Assembly: GCF_037179485.1 (NCBI RefSeq)
Contig: NW_027040763.1
Coordinates: 1,736,001-1,800,000 of the forward strand
Direction: 5' to 3'
Length of the DNA: 64,000 nt
DNA from: Ochlerotatus camptorhynchus
Taxonomy: Eukaryota > Arthropoda > Insecta > Diptera > Culicidae
Positions 45,600-57,399 of this stretch are shown one piece after another (positions within the stretch are counted from its first letter, which is position 1; each line of letters opens with the position of its first letter). Below the pieces are notes generated by a model that was not told the origin of the DNA, made no database searches, and saw only the letters and a program-made list of their open reading frames with translations. Position numbers and translations under genes: made by a program.

Positions 45600-47930
45600 G
45601 GGCTAGGACATCTAGACTTGCTCCATAAAACGTTAGATAATAATCTACAAGTTTCAAGAAATTTAAAATTTAGAACAAACCAAGTTTCGCTGGATTGCAA
45701 TCTAGAATGATCGTAACAGAGGTAAACCTAGTGGCTCATGACGCTGGAACTTCAATAAAGAAATCAAACAAATCGACAGAAAATTAACCTGGGCTCGGGT
45801 CAAGGCGAAAGCAAACTAGCAGTCGTCAGAATTGTTTAGAACTGAATGCTTGGGATTCTTGAGAGTGAAATTTCAATTCGTTCTACGCAATCGTGCGAAG
45901 CACATCTAATGCTGCAAGTCAAGTTCCATGCAAAAACGAATTCACTTCGTTCAATCAATTCTAATTTAAAAACGAAGTCACACACAGTTCAAGTAAACTG
46001 TGCAAACAAAACAAATACGTTACCAAAAGAAAAGAAAAAAACGTTACGAAGCATCTGTTGCACATTTTCTCCCCGTTCCCTTCTTCCGCGGCATTATCGT
46101 TCGATGAGTTATGCAATTTTGCTCTCGGCGAGCTCAGCCACATTTCCCATTGTGCACTCAGCACATCGGAGGATGTCAAATTCAATAACACATTATTCAA
46201 CTGACAACAACTGCTTGCTGCTGAGCAGCCGCATGCATCTCGTTCGTGTGAGAATCGCATCGCATTCGAAAAAATTAAGAAGACAACCGTTTTGGGTCAT
46301 TTTTTTTTCTTGGTGGGGTGACATATTGTAACGGGAAGTGCCGAAAGTCTTTCACACATTATTACTGCAGGCAGATAGGTAGAAGAAACTAAAACGGAAA
46401 TTATGACTGTTAGCGTCATATTTTGTCAACACAAAATTTGAAAAAAATATCGTTGGAAATAACTCCAAATTACATACTTACTGTCGCTCATGTTTTATGG
46501 GAAGGTAGAAACCAGCACAACTCAAATAGGTACCTTTGTGAGAAAGACTGGTTCGAGTTAAAGTTGGTGGATGCCCTTCGAAGCGGAACCGATTCGGATC
46601 TCCAACCTACCTATCCTAAACTGTTGGGCATATTTATTGCAACAGCCACTCACTTTGTTGATATCTCTGGGACATTCGCATCAATTTGCTAAATAATTTG
46701 GGTCTTGCGAAGACAAATCGAAGTCCCACCTTCGGACTGCTGCGAACGATTTCAAATTGATAAACAATACTTTTCATTAATTTCCTCCTTGAAACAGCAA
46801 AACAATTGGTTCAATTTTGACAGTTCAAATTGGTTACGTCTTCGCCGATATCAATAAGTTCATGTACGATGAAGATTCCAACTGATACAACTAATATGCA
46901 CAACAGTGTACGACGGCTTTTTTCGTTCCAGTATATGAATATCCGGGTGCAGCAGAAGCAGCTAACCAACCAACCAACCAACCAAAGGGCTTTTTTCTGA
47001 AACGGGGGACGGACGGAATCTACTGGTTGTTGGTATTTTGCTTTGTTTTCTTCCAGAAGAGGTCTCGGTATCAAAAAAGAACGGTGGAAGAGAAGTGTGA
47101 CGTGTTTCGTTTTTTTTTTGACAAATTAAAGGGAGATAACTCAAGAAGCTGGGTGCCAGGCCAGGCAGGCGGCAGTAGTGGTGGAGTTGATAGCCCTTGT
47201 CAGCTTTCTTGGACTCGCCACCGTAGTTTTGTGAGTCATAATTGCTATAGAATGGAGAATAGTTTGGACAAGGGATTAGCCCATGGATGCATGTCAGGAG
47301 TGGCGACATGTGACCTGAATCCTGCTGAACCCGGCCGGCACGGAGAAAGTAGGTCATCCGTCATGCCGACACGGGAGCCAGAGAGAGAGAGAGAGAGAAA
47401 GTACGAGTGCGAGTTTGTAGGTTAGTGTTTGTTGCGGCCGTTGCGCTAGAGATTCGGTTTGTGTAGTTGCATCGAGGTCACACATTTAAATGGTGCAGCA
47501 GAATGACAGATAGATTGCCCCTGGAAGCGATGGTGGTTCGGTTGGGTAGAGCTTGACCGCTCGAAGAAGATGTCAAAATGAAAGAGAGACACAGAGATAC
47601 GACGAAACATATGACGCAAGGGGTTGGGATGCTGTCAAGAATCTGAGGCTCACGCTGGAAAAAAAAAGTTGACGGTCAGCAGCCCGTGGAGAAATCTAAT
47701 CTGCCTATCGTGTCGTTTCAGCGGCGCAGTTAGGGAGTGGTTGCTCTTGCTATTCCAGTACACTCTTAACTTAACCGACTATTTTCTCTTATTTAAGTGC
47801 TCGTTAGAAGAGTGCTGCTGCATGATGCCCGATGGTCTTAGATATTGCAAAGAAAGCATTTATTCTTCAATCCATCGTAAAATATCTTCCTGTTTCTTAA
47901 TCTGTTGGACTTTTAAGCAATTCCGCGTCA
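45600..47930. other. Mostly unique island, no supported gene
   Basis: The 161-codon frame at 45846-46331 and its minus-strand mirror (45961-46260), the 89-codon frame at 46423-46692 and overlapping frames at 46811-47425 match nothing I know. Short repeats: CCAAC tandem near 46966-46984, GA run at 47378-47399. It may hold UTR or regulatory sequence. Confidence 0.3.
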
Positions 47931-47939
47931 AATAACAAA

Positions 47940-48130
47940 TCGGAACAACTCGATCTTCTCCGATTTGCATGAAGCTTTGCATAATTTTTGCTAAAATTCG
48001 GGCATTTTGGATCTTGTAAAATTTTCAAAATGGAGCCTTTGAAATATTTCATAAAATTGTATCATGGTAACGGCACTTCTGATCGAAATGACGTCTGGGG
48101 CAATGTTGTAAGGAAAAATAATGTTTTTTT
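47940..48130 (+). repeat. Dispersed repeat family B copy
   Basis: TCGATCTTCTCCGATTTGCA followed by ACTTCTGATCGAAATGACGT, in the same order as 15500-15615. Confidence 0.6.
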
Positions 48131-48156
48131 TCTGGTAGAAATATACAAAAAAAGTA

Positions 48157-48220
48157 CAGTACCCGTTCGATTTTGGCAACAAACCCGAAAATTTAGTATG
48201 CCAAAATCGAACGGGTACTG
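48157..48220. mobile_element. 64-bp pogo-like mini-MITE
   Basis: Perfect 22-bp inverted ends starting CAGTACCCGTTCGATTTTGG (48157-48178 and 48199-48220), separated by only 20 bp. TA on both sides (48155-48156; 48221-48222). Confidence 0.88.
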
Positions 48221-48299
48221 TATATTCGAGTAAAAATTTGAAAGAAATCCTGAGTTGGTTGGAAATGCTATCTAACATGAAGCTTTAGTGTGATCATTT

Positions 48300-50579
48300 C
48301 AGACGTAACATTTGATAACGGCACAAAAGCATTTGTAAACAAACATTCTAAGGCCCTTTACACCAGCGTTGCCAGATATACCGATTTATCGGTATTTATA
48401 CCGATTTCCGAACTAGATACCGATATACACATAAGGTTCCTCAGAATACCGATTTTTGAGGTTTAATACCGATTTATACCGATTTTTTTTAAATATTCAA
48501 AATGAATATTGCCTGTCCGCGCTCAGAATTTAGGAGAAAATTATTATGAGAGACATGTATCTTTTTGAATATCTCAATTTTTTTTGATCCCTTAAAATTC
48601 TAAAAAAAATCATCCTCAAAAATGCCTTATGGATTAATCTGTCGATTAATGTTTCAATTTCCTCACCATTTTTGGCTACCCATGAATCGATAAACTGTCG
48701 ATGGCTCTTTCTGGTAATTCCAGGGGAATCGGGAAATACTTTTAAAACATTGTTTAACTTCCTTCTTCTAACTATCCCCTGGAATTTTCATCCACCTTAC
48801 ATCGTAAATTATTTTTCGATACCTCTCAGAAACTCAATTCGACTTCTCTTGGAAGCTTCTTCAGCCTTCGCTTGAATGATTCTTCCATCTTCTCCCGCCA
48901 GTTTTTTCAACTTTCCTGGAACTTCAGGGATGCTTCCAGATTTTGATTGCGGATCCACACTTTTAAGAAGTTCTGAAACTTCAGAAAAATCCAGACTTTT
49001 GAGTAAGTTTCGATAAATTAAAGAATGTTTTAATAACTTCTGCTAAAATTCTAAAACCCGGTCGAAGAAACTCCAGTGAACTTAAGGAAACATCATAAAT
49101 ATTTTGGATACTTCACAAGTCCAAAGAACTTCTGGAAAATTTAATGGTTTTCAGGATAGTTCAGTTTCAGGAGAATTGAGAGAATTTTAGGAAGCTCCGA
49201 GAACATCAGGACAGATCAATAAATTTCAATGAAATCGCTGAAATTTTAAAGGACTTCCGAGAAATTCAGGCAATTTTCAAAAACTTCAACAATGTTCCGA
49301 AAGGCTCATGCAAATTTAAGAAACTTAAGGGAAGTTACATGAACATTAGCACGTTTTGAGAACATTTTATGGGAAGTTCCGTGCTTATTAATAGAAGTGT
49401 TGATAACTTTTAAAAATTAGAAAAATAGGAAAGATCAGAGAACTTCAATGCTGATGTTACAATAGAAAGAAAGAAAATTGTGAGAGCCCTTAAGAAATTT
49501 CGTAATCTTCAAGAAAGTCTAGAGACCTTCAAAGTTGATTAGAGATATTTCGGTAGTCTCATTATAACCAGGGAAGTTCCAAGTATTTCAAAAATGATCA
49601 GATTACTCCAAGACAGCCCATTAACTTAAGGAAAATAACTTAAAGAAAATAACTTAAAGAAAAATACCAATCAGGAATGTTCCGAAAACTTCAGGGGCAT
49701 TGCGGGGTCTTCAGGGATGTTTTATGACCATTTAGTGAATTTTCGCTCATTAAAAACTCATTATATAAAACATCCCCCAAGAGCTCTTTCTTCCGGAATT
49801 ATGTCCTTGTTTCTTTCGACTGTTCCGTTAGTGCTCTGGCTTCTGACTTCCTCCTGATTTTTTTCCCAATCTACTTTAGGAAGTATCTGCCAGCGTCTCC
49901 AGAAAGTTTCTTCCGTCTTCTCCAGGAAGTTCAATTAAACTTCTCCCAGAAATTTCTTTCGTCTAGTTCTGGAATTTTGCCCAGTTGTTTTTTTTTTTTA
50001 CTTCTATTGGAAGGTTTTTCCGATCTTCTTCTGGCTTCCCCTAGAAATGGCTACTTCTGGAATTTACTTCTGATTTCCGAAGCTTTTCTGCCTTCCTTTG
50101 AATGTGAAATCCGATTTTTTTCTGAAAGCTGGTTTAAATTTTTGCCAGAAGTTCCTCAATTTGTCTTGGAAGTTCCGCGGATGTTTTTCCGACTTTTCTC
50201 AGAACTTCCTCAAATTTCCTCCAAGAGAGCGTCTTTCTTATTTATCTGGATGTTGTTTTTAGCTTCCTCCAGAAGCTCATTCAAACATTTCCCGGAGTTT
50301 TCTTCTGGAATTTTCTAAAATTAATTAAAAGAGTAAATACCGATAAATACCGATTTTTTAAAACCTTTGATACCGATAAGCTTTAACTCATTCTGGCAAC
50401 GCTGCTTTACACGCTAACCAAAGTACGCACACGCAAACCAATACCACTTTCGGAAAGGAGAGAGTTGCCCCTATCCGATGATGTTGTTGGTTTGCGTGAG
50501 CGTACTTAGGTTCGCGTGTAAAGGGTCTTAAAAAGTTTGTTTACAAAAGTTTTTGTGCCGTTATCAAATGTTACGCCTG
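48300..50579. mobile_element. Middle layer: CAGRCGTAACATTTGATAAC MITE, split copy
   Basis: Left end CAGACGTAACATTTGATAAC, right end inverted CAGGCGTAACATTTGATAAC. ATTT lies on both sides. Internal arms (ACGCAAACCAATACC / GGTTTGCGTGAGCG) match the copy at 5599-5814. Split by the hAT-type element inside the sequence CCCTTTACACGC. Confidence 0.88.
48364..50404. mobile_element. Complete hAT-type non-autonomous element, 2,041 bp
   Basis: Perfect 13-bp terminal inverted repeats CAGCGTTGCCAGA (48364-48376 and 50392-50404) inside a perfect 8-bp target duplication CTTTACAC (48356-48363; 50405-50412). The subterminal zone is rich in ATACCGATTT repeats on both sides. The centre (about 48900-50330) is a degenerate repeat built on GAACTTC/GGAAGTTC. 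No transposase ORF: the frames at 48672 and 49977 are repeat artefacts. A truncated second copy is at 17695-19134. Confidence 0.93.
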
Positions 50580-50699
50580 ATTTATTAGCTAGAGAAGGGT
50601 CTGAAGAGGATAGGTTCATAGTTACGCTAGAGTACGGCAGTATGCAGAACTATCAACCTATCCTGTTCAGACCTTTCTCTAGCTAATAGATTATCACAC

Positions 50700-51730
50700 A
50701 CACAAAATCATGACTCAGGAGTATTCTGACACTTTGAAGAATAATTTAAAAAATAAGAATGCCAAATGAGCTTTGAGGAGAATTCCAAAGAAATCCAATG
50801 ACATATAAGTTTCAGGTTATTTTGCGAAGTATCTCAATAAAATTGTAAAGATAACTGGAAATTAACTCTGAGTAGTTCTAAAGAGATTATTACGGATATT
50901 ATAGGTGGAATTCCAGTGGATTCTAAGGTATATTCCATAGTGAGAGCGAAGCGTTGAAAATAATCTAAGGAATAATATCAATAATGGAAATTCCCATTAT
51001 TGATATTATTCCTTACATTCGTTTCATCGCTTTCCTCGGCTCTTCGCTTCTCTTCGCCCTCACAATGGCATCGGCATAAAACAAATCTAAAGATATTCCA
51101 GGGAGCATTTTAAGGGATATCTAAAGAGAATTCAAGTGAACCCTACGACAAACATAATGATGATATCACATGGCACAAATTATATGACAATCGTGACACT
51201 ACCCCCAATGATAAACTATGACTGATTTATGATTCGATAATAATTCCAAGAAAAATACTTCTGGAAAAAAATTTGAAGATAATTTTAACGGAAGTGGGCT
51301 CCAAAGAGAAGAATTCACAGCCAATTTCCTTGTAATTTTCAGGAGATCCTCAAGAAAATTACAATCGAAATTCTATGGAAGATTAAAGAGCGTTTCAAAG
51401 GGAATTTCAAGAAAATCCCAAGAGATTCTCTCAAGGGAATTAGGAGAAGAATTTAGCCAGAATTCTGAGGACATTTCTCATGGAATTCCGAGGTGAAATC
51501 TTAAGAAAATTTGGGAGAATACTTTCTAAATTCTAAGGGATGTACCAAAAGATTTCTAAGGAATATTCCAATGGGATTTTAAAGAAAATTATTGAGATAA
51601 ATTTAGGTAAATTCTCGCAAGAATAATGAGAAATACAAAGATTTTTGAGGGGAATCCTGAACGTAGCTCTGACGATATTTTGTAACGATCATAGGTAAAA
51701 TCCATGACACATTTTCAAAGATATATTGAG
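50700..51730. repeat. GAATTCC-rich degenerate array
   Basis: About 1 kb of diverged units such as GGAATTCCAGTGGATTCTAA, with a 25-bp palindromic spot near 50985-51015 (AAATTCCCATTATTGATATT and its inverse). Non-coding. Confidence 0.6.
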
Positions 51731-51956
51731 ATAATTTCAATCGAAATAATTTAGTTAAATCAGGCATAGCAATTTTTTTTCAAGATCCCACACACACAGA
51801 AATTGAAGATCCAGGATTTAGAAATCAAATCAAGATTTCGGGACAGAACAAATTCCATGATCCTACCTGTCTTAGAACTGTCAAATGACGCATCGGAAAA
51901 AAACTCGACCTTCTCCGATTTGCTTAAAACTTTGCATAATTGTGTGTTATGAGCAG

Positions 51957-52698
51957 TAGAGTTATGCAAAATTTGAAATTTTCGCTCCCCAATACTTAAA
52001 CGATTCCCAAGCGGATCTTGACTAACTTCTCAAAATTTAAACCCATTTGGTGAGAAACTGAGATGGCACAAACCATTTGAAGTTTGTATGGGAATTACTA
52101 TGGTAAAACCATGATTTTTGTTCATGTCTATCTAATGATTCACCATATCGGTCTGCTTCAAAAGCTTTCAATTGTACTTGTAGGAAATTTTCCCAGCTAC
52201 AACCTTGCTGAATACCACTTTTTGATTAAATGCAATGATCGAAAGTTATTAATGGTTCAATGCACTGATGTCTTATGATCATGCTCAATCAACTGCTCAG
52301 CAGGCAACAATGGTGTTTCTGGGGCGTTGAATAGGACACAAAAATTACACTACAAAATACAGCTGCTTGATCATGTCGTAAGTTTACCAATCTCTTAAAT
52401 AATTAATAACTTTTTCCCGTCTCATTTTACATAGAAACGATCCTCAGCAAAGTTGTAGCTGAGAAAATTTTCTATAAGAATGACTATCGAGCTATTTTGC
52501 AGCTCAATATGGAAAAAGACTAGAAGGCAATGAACAAAAAGTTGAGATTTCCCATAGTAATTTACATGTAAACTTCAAATGATTTGTGCGAAGTCTGTTT
52601 CTAATCAAATGAGTTGTAACTTTTGGAGGCTAATCAGGACCCGATTTGAAACCATTTAAGTACTGTGGAGCGAAAAAGTCAAATTTTGCATCAATCTA
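51957..52698. mobile_element. hAT-type element with ~145-bp inverted arms (inner nest)
   Basis: 8-bp duplication ATGAGCAG (51949-51956; 52699-52706). Ends TAGAGTTATGCAAAATTTGA (left) and inverted TAGATTGATGCAAAATTTGA (right). Inverted similarity extends inwards through CAAACCATTTGAAGTTTGTA / TTCAAATGATTTGTGCG. No coding. Confidence 0.88.
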
Positions 52699-52705
52699 AT
52701 GAGCA

Positions 52706-53106
52706 GGCATGGACAATCATTTACATTCATTTGCTGCCAACTTTTTTCATCAACAGAATTCCGTAAAATGATGTATGAAGTTTTTGTAGGTTTTTATATT
52801 AGCTACAACTTTTGTCAATGTGTCAAATCTGCATCTGTTATGCATAATGACCCAGAGCGAACAGAACCAACCATTGTGTTTTAGTGACTGTAAGTTACTT
52901 TCACTACAAAACAAAAACAAGTTCTGCCCGCTCTAGTTCGTCATACATAAGGGATAGAGATTTATGATATTTACAAAAATTGTAACTAATATCAAAATCT
53001 ACAAAAGGTTCGTACATCGTTTTACGGAATTTTGTTGATGAAATAAGTTAGAGGCAAATTAATGAAAATGAATACACGAAATGAATGTAAACGATTTTCC
53101 ATGCCA
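52706..53106. mobile_element. Inverted-repeat MITE (GGCATGGACAATCATTTACA), outer nest
   Basis: Left end GGCATGGACAATCATTTACA, right end inverted TGGCATGGAAAATCGTTTAC. Arms continue through CATCAACAGAATTCCGTAAA / TTTACGGAATTTTGTTGATG. 11-bp duplication TGTTATGAGCA (51945-51955; 53107-53117), the left copy now displaced by the inner element. Confidence 0.85.
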
Positions 53107-53880
53107 TGTTATGAGCAATCATTCACATTTTTACAAAAATCGGCCATTTTGGTTTTTTTTTAAATTTTTTAATGAATTGTAGTCATTTCTTATCGAAAAA
53201 CTACTTTAAAAAGCGTACTTAAAAACAATTTTGAAAAAATACCAAATGTTCTTGTCCTACAATTTTTGTCAAAAATGTCTAGGTCACAGTTTAGGAAAAA
53301 AAAATGGCAAGATTCACAATGGCCGAATTTTAGCAAAAATGTGATTGTGCCCATAACATACATTTATGCAAAGTTTCATGTAAACCAGAGGTCAAATATT
53401 TTTTTTTTCCATTTGGCCTGGAACTGGTCTTTTCTAAGACTAAAAAAAATAAAGATTATCGCTGGAATCAAGGTCTTGGACCTGACAAATTTTCGAAACT
53501 CTGAGATATTGTTAATTTTACGAAATTGACAAAACGATAAGAATTCTGAACTTGAAGAAATATTCAAGATATCGAAATTGAATTTTCATGAACGGAATTC
53601 GATAGGTATAAAAACACATTTTGAGGTTACAATCAAATTCCCGGTTCTCCAGGGTTTTCTCGGTTTAGTGGTCACACTGATGTTAAAGCGTTTTTCACTA
53701 TTCTATATTCTTTTTTCTTTATAATGATTCTTCATTTAAAACTACACGTGCAGGCTTTGTAATCACAATAGATTCTTGGAGTCATAAAGAAAATTTTCGA
53801 GGTTCTCTGATTACCCCATTTTAATTTATTTATTTAATAAGTCATCTGACAAAGTTGTCTTAATGAATAATCTATTCGTC

Positions 53881-54838
53881 TTAAATAAGGTTCAGTCTTC
53901 TTACTCTATTCACAAATTGAGGTGTGGACATACCAAAATCAAACGCGGACTCGACGGATACAAACATACGAACCATTGTACAAATGGGCTGGTTGTAGCC
54001 ATAGAGAGTACGATGAAAGCTCGGTTGGATCAGGGATTGCTGACGTAACATCCTACCTGAAAAGCACGGAAATCAAGCAGTGACAGAAGATGAGAGCAAT
54101 CGACGTCACCGTTGAGTAATTTAGCTATAAACGTAGCCTGTTGTAGCTTACGTCTTCGATCAAGCAGACGGCATCTATCGGGATATGCTGGAAGGTTCGA
54201 AAGGATCACACCACGGTAGGTTTCTGAGCGCAAGTCGTATAGTCTTTTTTGCACACGCTCGATTCTTAGATTCCATGATACGTCGTTTGGAGCCCATACA
54301 ACTGAAGCATTTTCTAGGATCGGCGTTACGAGTGAACAATACAATGCTTTTAGACAGTGTGGATCCGTGAAATCCTTGGCAATCTTAGAGATGAAGCCAA
54401 GTTGACGATTAGCCTTGGAAATAATCGATGCATAATGGGAATGAAAGGAAAGCTTCGAGTCCAATACGACACCAAGATCCGTCACTTGATCCACTCTGCT
54501 AAGAACAGTATCATCGATGTGGTATTCATAAATTAACGGGTATTTGGACCGACAGAAGGTCATCACTGAACGAACATGTTGAGCAACATTTGTAGGTGAA
54601 AACAGTCCTCGATGCAGCGTACCACCACATAGATTTTCAGATCATCAGCATATACGAGCTTGCACTTGTGGCCAAAGGTAGATGCAGCGTCATTGAAGAA
54701 TAATACAAACAATAACGGTCTCAAATTACTTCCTTGCGGGATACCGGACGTGCTAGCAAATGGCCTTGAAACATAAGATCCGTGTTTAACGTACAGCGTT
54801 CTGCCAGTCAAGTACGATGACAACCACGACACCAAATA
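53881..54838 (-). pseudogene. Jockey-clade LINE, C-terminal reverse transcriptase, decayed
   Basis: Minus-strand RT traces: VSWLSSYLTGRTLYVKHGS, GIPQGSNLRPLLFVLFFNDA, KLVYADDLKIY (catalytic YADD). About 20 codons then appear deleted at 54563-54570, and a second frame follows (VTDLGVVLDSKLSFHSHYAS ... ASVVWAPND). After a further frame change the C-terminus runs to TAA at 53881-53883 (PSFHRTLYGYNQPICTMVRM). The usual order of a Jockey ORF2 end; the endonuclease and fingers are missing through 5' truncation. A short A+T-rich 3' tail extends to about 53822. Confidence 0.88.
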
Positions 54839-54839
54839 A

Positions 54840-55382
54840 GAACATAATCAACAAAAATCCAACTGAACTAGCTCTTTTAAAAATATCTACGAAATCTCAA
54901 TTGACTTTATTGTTGGCAATTCTAAAATAAATCCATCGCGAATTTAAGTGCGATTAAGATTGTAGCATGCCTAAAAAAACATGCTTTGTAATTAGTAAAA
55001 CCCGTAATGTTTACTTTACCTGTCAATGATTGACGTATAATCGAACCAAAGATCCAAAACAATTCGGCTAGCTAGGTATTCTTGGATGCAGTTTGTTCTA
55101 CTGGAGTGAGAAAGCTCAGTTTAGCTTCTAAAATATCACATGGGCATTCTGATCATCAGAAGTCAACATATTTCGGAAGACTTTTAAATCGGCATCCTAA
55201 TAATTAACATCACAGCAATCACATGTTTCTTAGGGATCAATATCAAGATTCCTCTGCTGCGGTTATGCGGTTATGTGAACAGACGTTAGAAATCACGTAG
55301 AGATCCCAGACGAGATCTTAGAAATCTTAAATAATATCAATAGAGGAATGTCAAGTTGCTTTCAGTAAAACCTGAATCGATA
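54840..55382. other. No gene seen
   Basis: A+T-rich sequence between LINE and MITE. Confidence 0.5.
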
Positions 55383-55390
55383 GTTTTTAG

Positions 55391-55560
55391 TAGAGAGGGT
55401 CTAGTATAAGAGAGGAGCGGACTGGCTGCTTTTGAGCCAAACGAACTGTCAAAGCCAGAGCCAATCGAGCAGCGCCTATATTGATTGCATTGGAAGTGTT
55501 GCTAGAAACCACCTAGGCATAGGTTGCCAAGGCAGTTTGTTTTGAATCCGCTCTTCTCTA
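55391..55560. mobile_element. hAT-type MITE (TAGAGAGG termini), copy 2
   Basis: Perfect 8-bp duplication GTTTTTAG (55383-55390; 55561-55568). Left end TAGAGAGGGTCTAGTATAAG; the right end is TAGAGAAGAGCGGATTC inverted, with a short deletion. Interior in reverse orientation to 35010-35197. Confidence 0.92.
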
Positions 55561-55879
55561 GTTTTTAGTTATTTCGATAAGCATTTGAAGTAGGCGGAAC
55601 AACCAAACGTAAACAATGACTTTAAATTCAAATTTCTCGAGAACCAAAACACATCCAAGCAATCTAACACTAGCAACTGAGAGAGCAAACTTCCTCTATC
55701 GAATGGCATTGTTAGTTTGTGTGGGTGTGTTTTGATTCACGTGAACTTTTTGTTAAAAGCCATTGTTTGGCTGTTCCGCCTAGACTTGTGTGCATTAACG
55801 TAACAAGAGTTTCCATCGCGGAGTTGAGCTTTGGAGCTTTAAAAACTTTGACAGACAGTTTGATTGCTCGGACCCAAAC

Positions 55880-56955
55880 GGACGTTATTTACACAGATCT
55901 TGGCAGCCTTCGATAAGCTGAACCACGAAATTGCGATCGCTAAGCTAGATAGGCTAGGGATCGGTGAAAATCTTTGAGATGGTTTCGTTAATACCTCACG
56001 GAGCGTCAGCTGACAGTAACTTTGGGTACTTGTCGCTCAGCAAGCTTCTGCGCAAAGCCTCGGTATACCTCAGGGGAGCCATCTGGGACCATTGGTATTT
56101 CTCCTTTACTTCGATGACGTTCACCATGTTATCACAGGGCCACGATTATCGTTTGCAGACGATCTGAAAGTTTTTCTGCGCATCCGCTCACTCGCCGACT
56201 GCCGTTCTCTCCAAAATCAGATTGACATCTTTGCTGACTGGTGTAGTCTAAATCGACTGGTGGTATCAACCCAGCTAAGTGTACAATCATTACTACTACA
56301 AACTACTAGGCACGAATATCGAACTGGTATATTGCGTGAAAGACTTAGGCGTTTTTCTGGTCCCAAAGCTGAAATACTCACACCATATATCGTATGTCGT
56401 CGACAAAGCGTCCAGAACTCTTGGTTTTGTCTTCAAGATTACTAAAAACTTCACAGACATTTACTGCTTGAAATCGCTCTATTACTCTCTCGTACGATCT
56501 ACGTTGGAATATTGCTCTGCAGTCTAGAGCCCGAACTACAACAATGGGGCCGAGCGAATTGAATCTTTTCAGCGACGTTTTCTTCGCTTCGCGCTCCGTA
56601 AGCTGCCTTGGAGATATCCACTTCGTCTTCCAAGCTACGAGCATCGCTGCCAAATGATCAATGTCGAGCCCTTACGTATCCGAAGAGATGTTTTCAGAGC
56701 CTTAACCGTCGCCGATACTCTGCAAGGAAGAATCGACTGCAAAGCAATTCTGCTACAAAACCTCGATCACTACGCAACAGTCTTTTGCTAAGACTTCCAC
56801 TTCTTCGAACTAATTATAGCTTAGGGAGCGCTACTTACGGCTTGCAGCGAGTGTAGCGTCGATGTTCGATTTCCACTTGACACGAAATATGCTTCGCCGA
56901 AGATTCTCTGCCTTTTTTGCCGACCGAAGGCGCTTGACGCCCAACAGCTAAGTGT
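55880..56955 (+). pseudogene. Jockey-clade LINE, reverse transcriptase relic on plus strand
   Basis: Plus-strand RT traces across several frames: TQTDVIYTDL..AAFDKLNHE, IAIAKLDRLGIGENL, SGEPSGTIGISPLL (degenerate GIPQGS-GPL motif), LSFADDLKVFLRIRSLADCR (catalytic FADD), CVKDLGVFLVPKLKYSHHIS, NFTDIYCLKSLYYSLVRSTL, RIESFQRRFLRFALRKL, then stops. At least four frame changes and several stops. Related to but distinct from the minus-strand copy 1 kb away. No 3' tail or target duplication found. Confidence 0.88.
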
Positions 56956-57101
56956 AAAACTTTAGACTTATACATTTTTAGTAACTTGACAATGCTTTCC
57001 TTGTTATTTTCGTTTGTAACTGTAGATTACCGTCTTTTTTTGCAACACAGGTTGTAACACAGGCAGGTTTAATAATGCAGAAACATTACAAATTACAGCT
57101 A

Positions 57102-57249
57102 CAGTCAACTCTCCACAACTCGATGTCCACTAATTCGATATCCAGTTATAGAACCATAGGAAAAATCATACTGTGATGCTGATTTCCTATGAGATTATTG
57201 TTCTATAACTCGATGGTCCCTTCAATATCGAGTTAAAGATAGTTCACTG
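57102..57249. mobile_element. 148-bp pogo-like MITE
   Basis: TA|CAGTCAACTCTC on the left, inverted CAGTGAACTATC on the right, TA at 57100-57101 and 57250-57251. The arms continue with ATTCGATATCCAGTTATAGA-like inverted similarity and a central CCTATG pairing. Confidence 0.82.
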
Positions 57250-57399
57250 TATATAGGAGAGTTTTCTGTGATCGAGTTTTTTTACTGCCGCTCTCATTGA
57301 GCTCTCACGAACACTAATTCAGCGTGTAAATTCATAGGATTTTGACAGTTCTCACAGCAGGTTTGCGTTTAGGTATAACATCGATAATTCGAGATTTTA

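Larger units (their letters stand above)
48253..50699. mobile_element. Outer shell of a nest: GTTGGTTGG hairpin MITE, split copy
   Basis: The left fragment (48253-48299) has GTTGGTTGGAAATGCT and GAAGCTTTAGTGTGATCATT, as in the 27.3-kb copy. The right fragment (50580-50699) resumes at TTTATTAGCTAGAGAAGG and folds back on itself. Everything between is a later insertion. Confidence 0.8.
51890..53370 (+). repeat. Dispersed repeat family B copy, split by nested inverted-repeat elements
   Basis: CTTCTCCGATTTGCTTAAAA and TAATTGTGTGTTATG on the left continue on the right as AGCAATCATTCACATTTTTAC and CGGCCATTTTGG. Confidence 0.5.

Noticed and set aside
45846..46331. 161-codon plus-strand frame
   Set aside because: No recognisable domain; mirrored by a 99-codon frame on the other strand.
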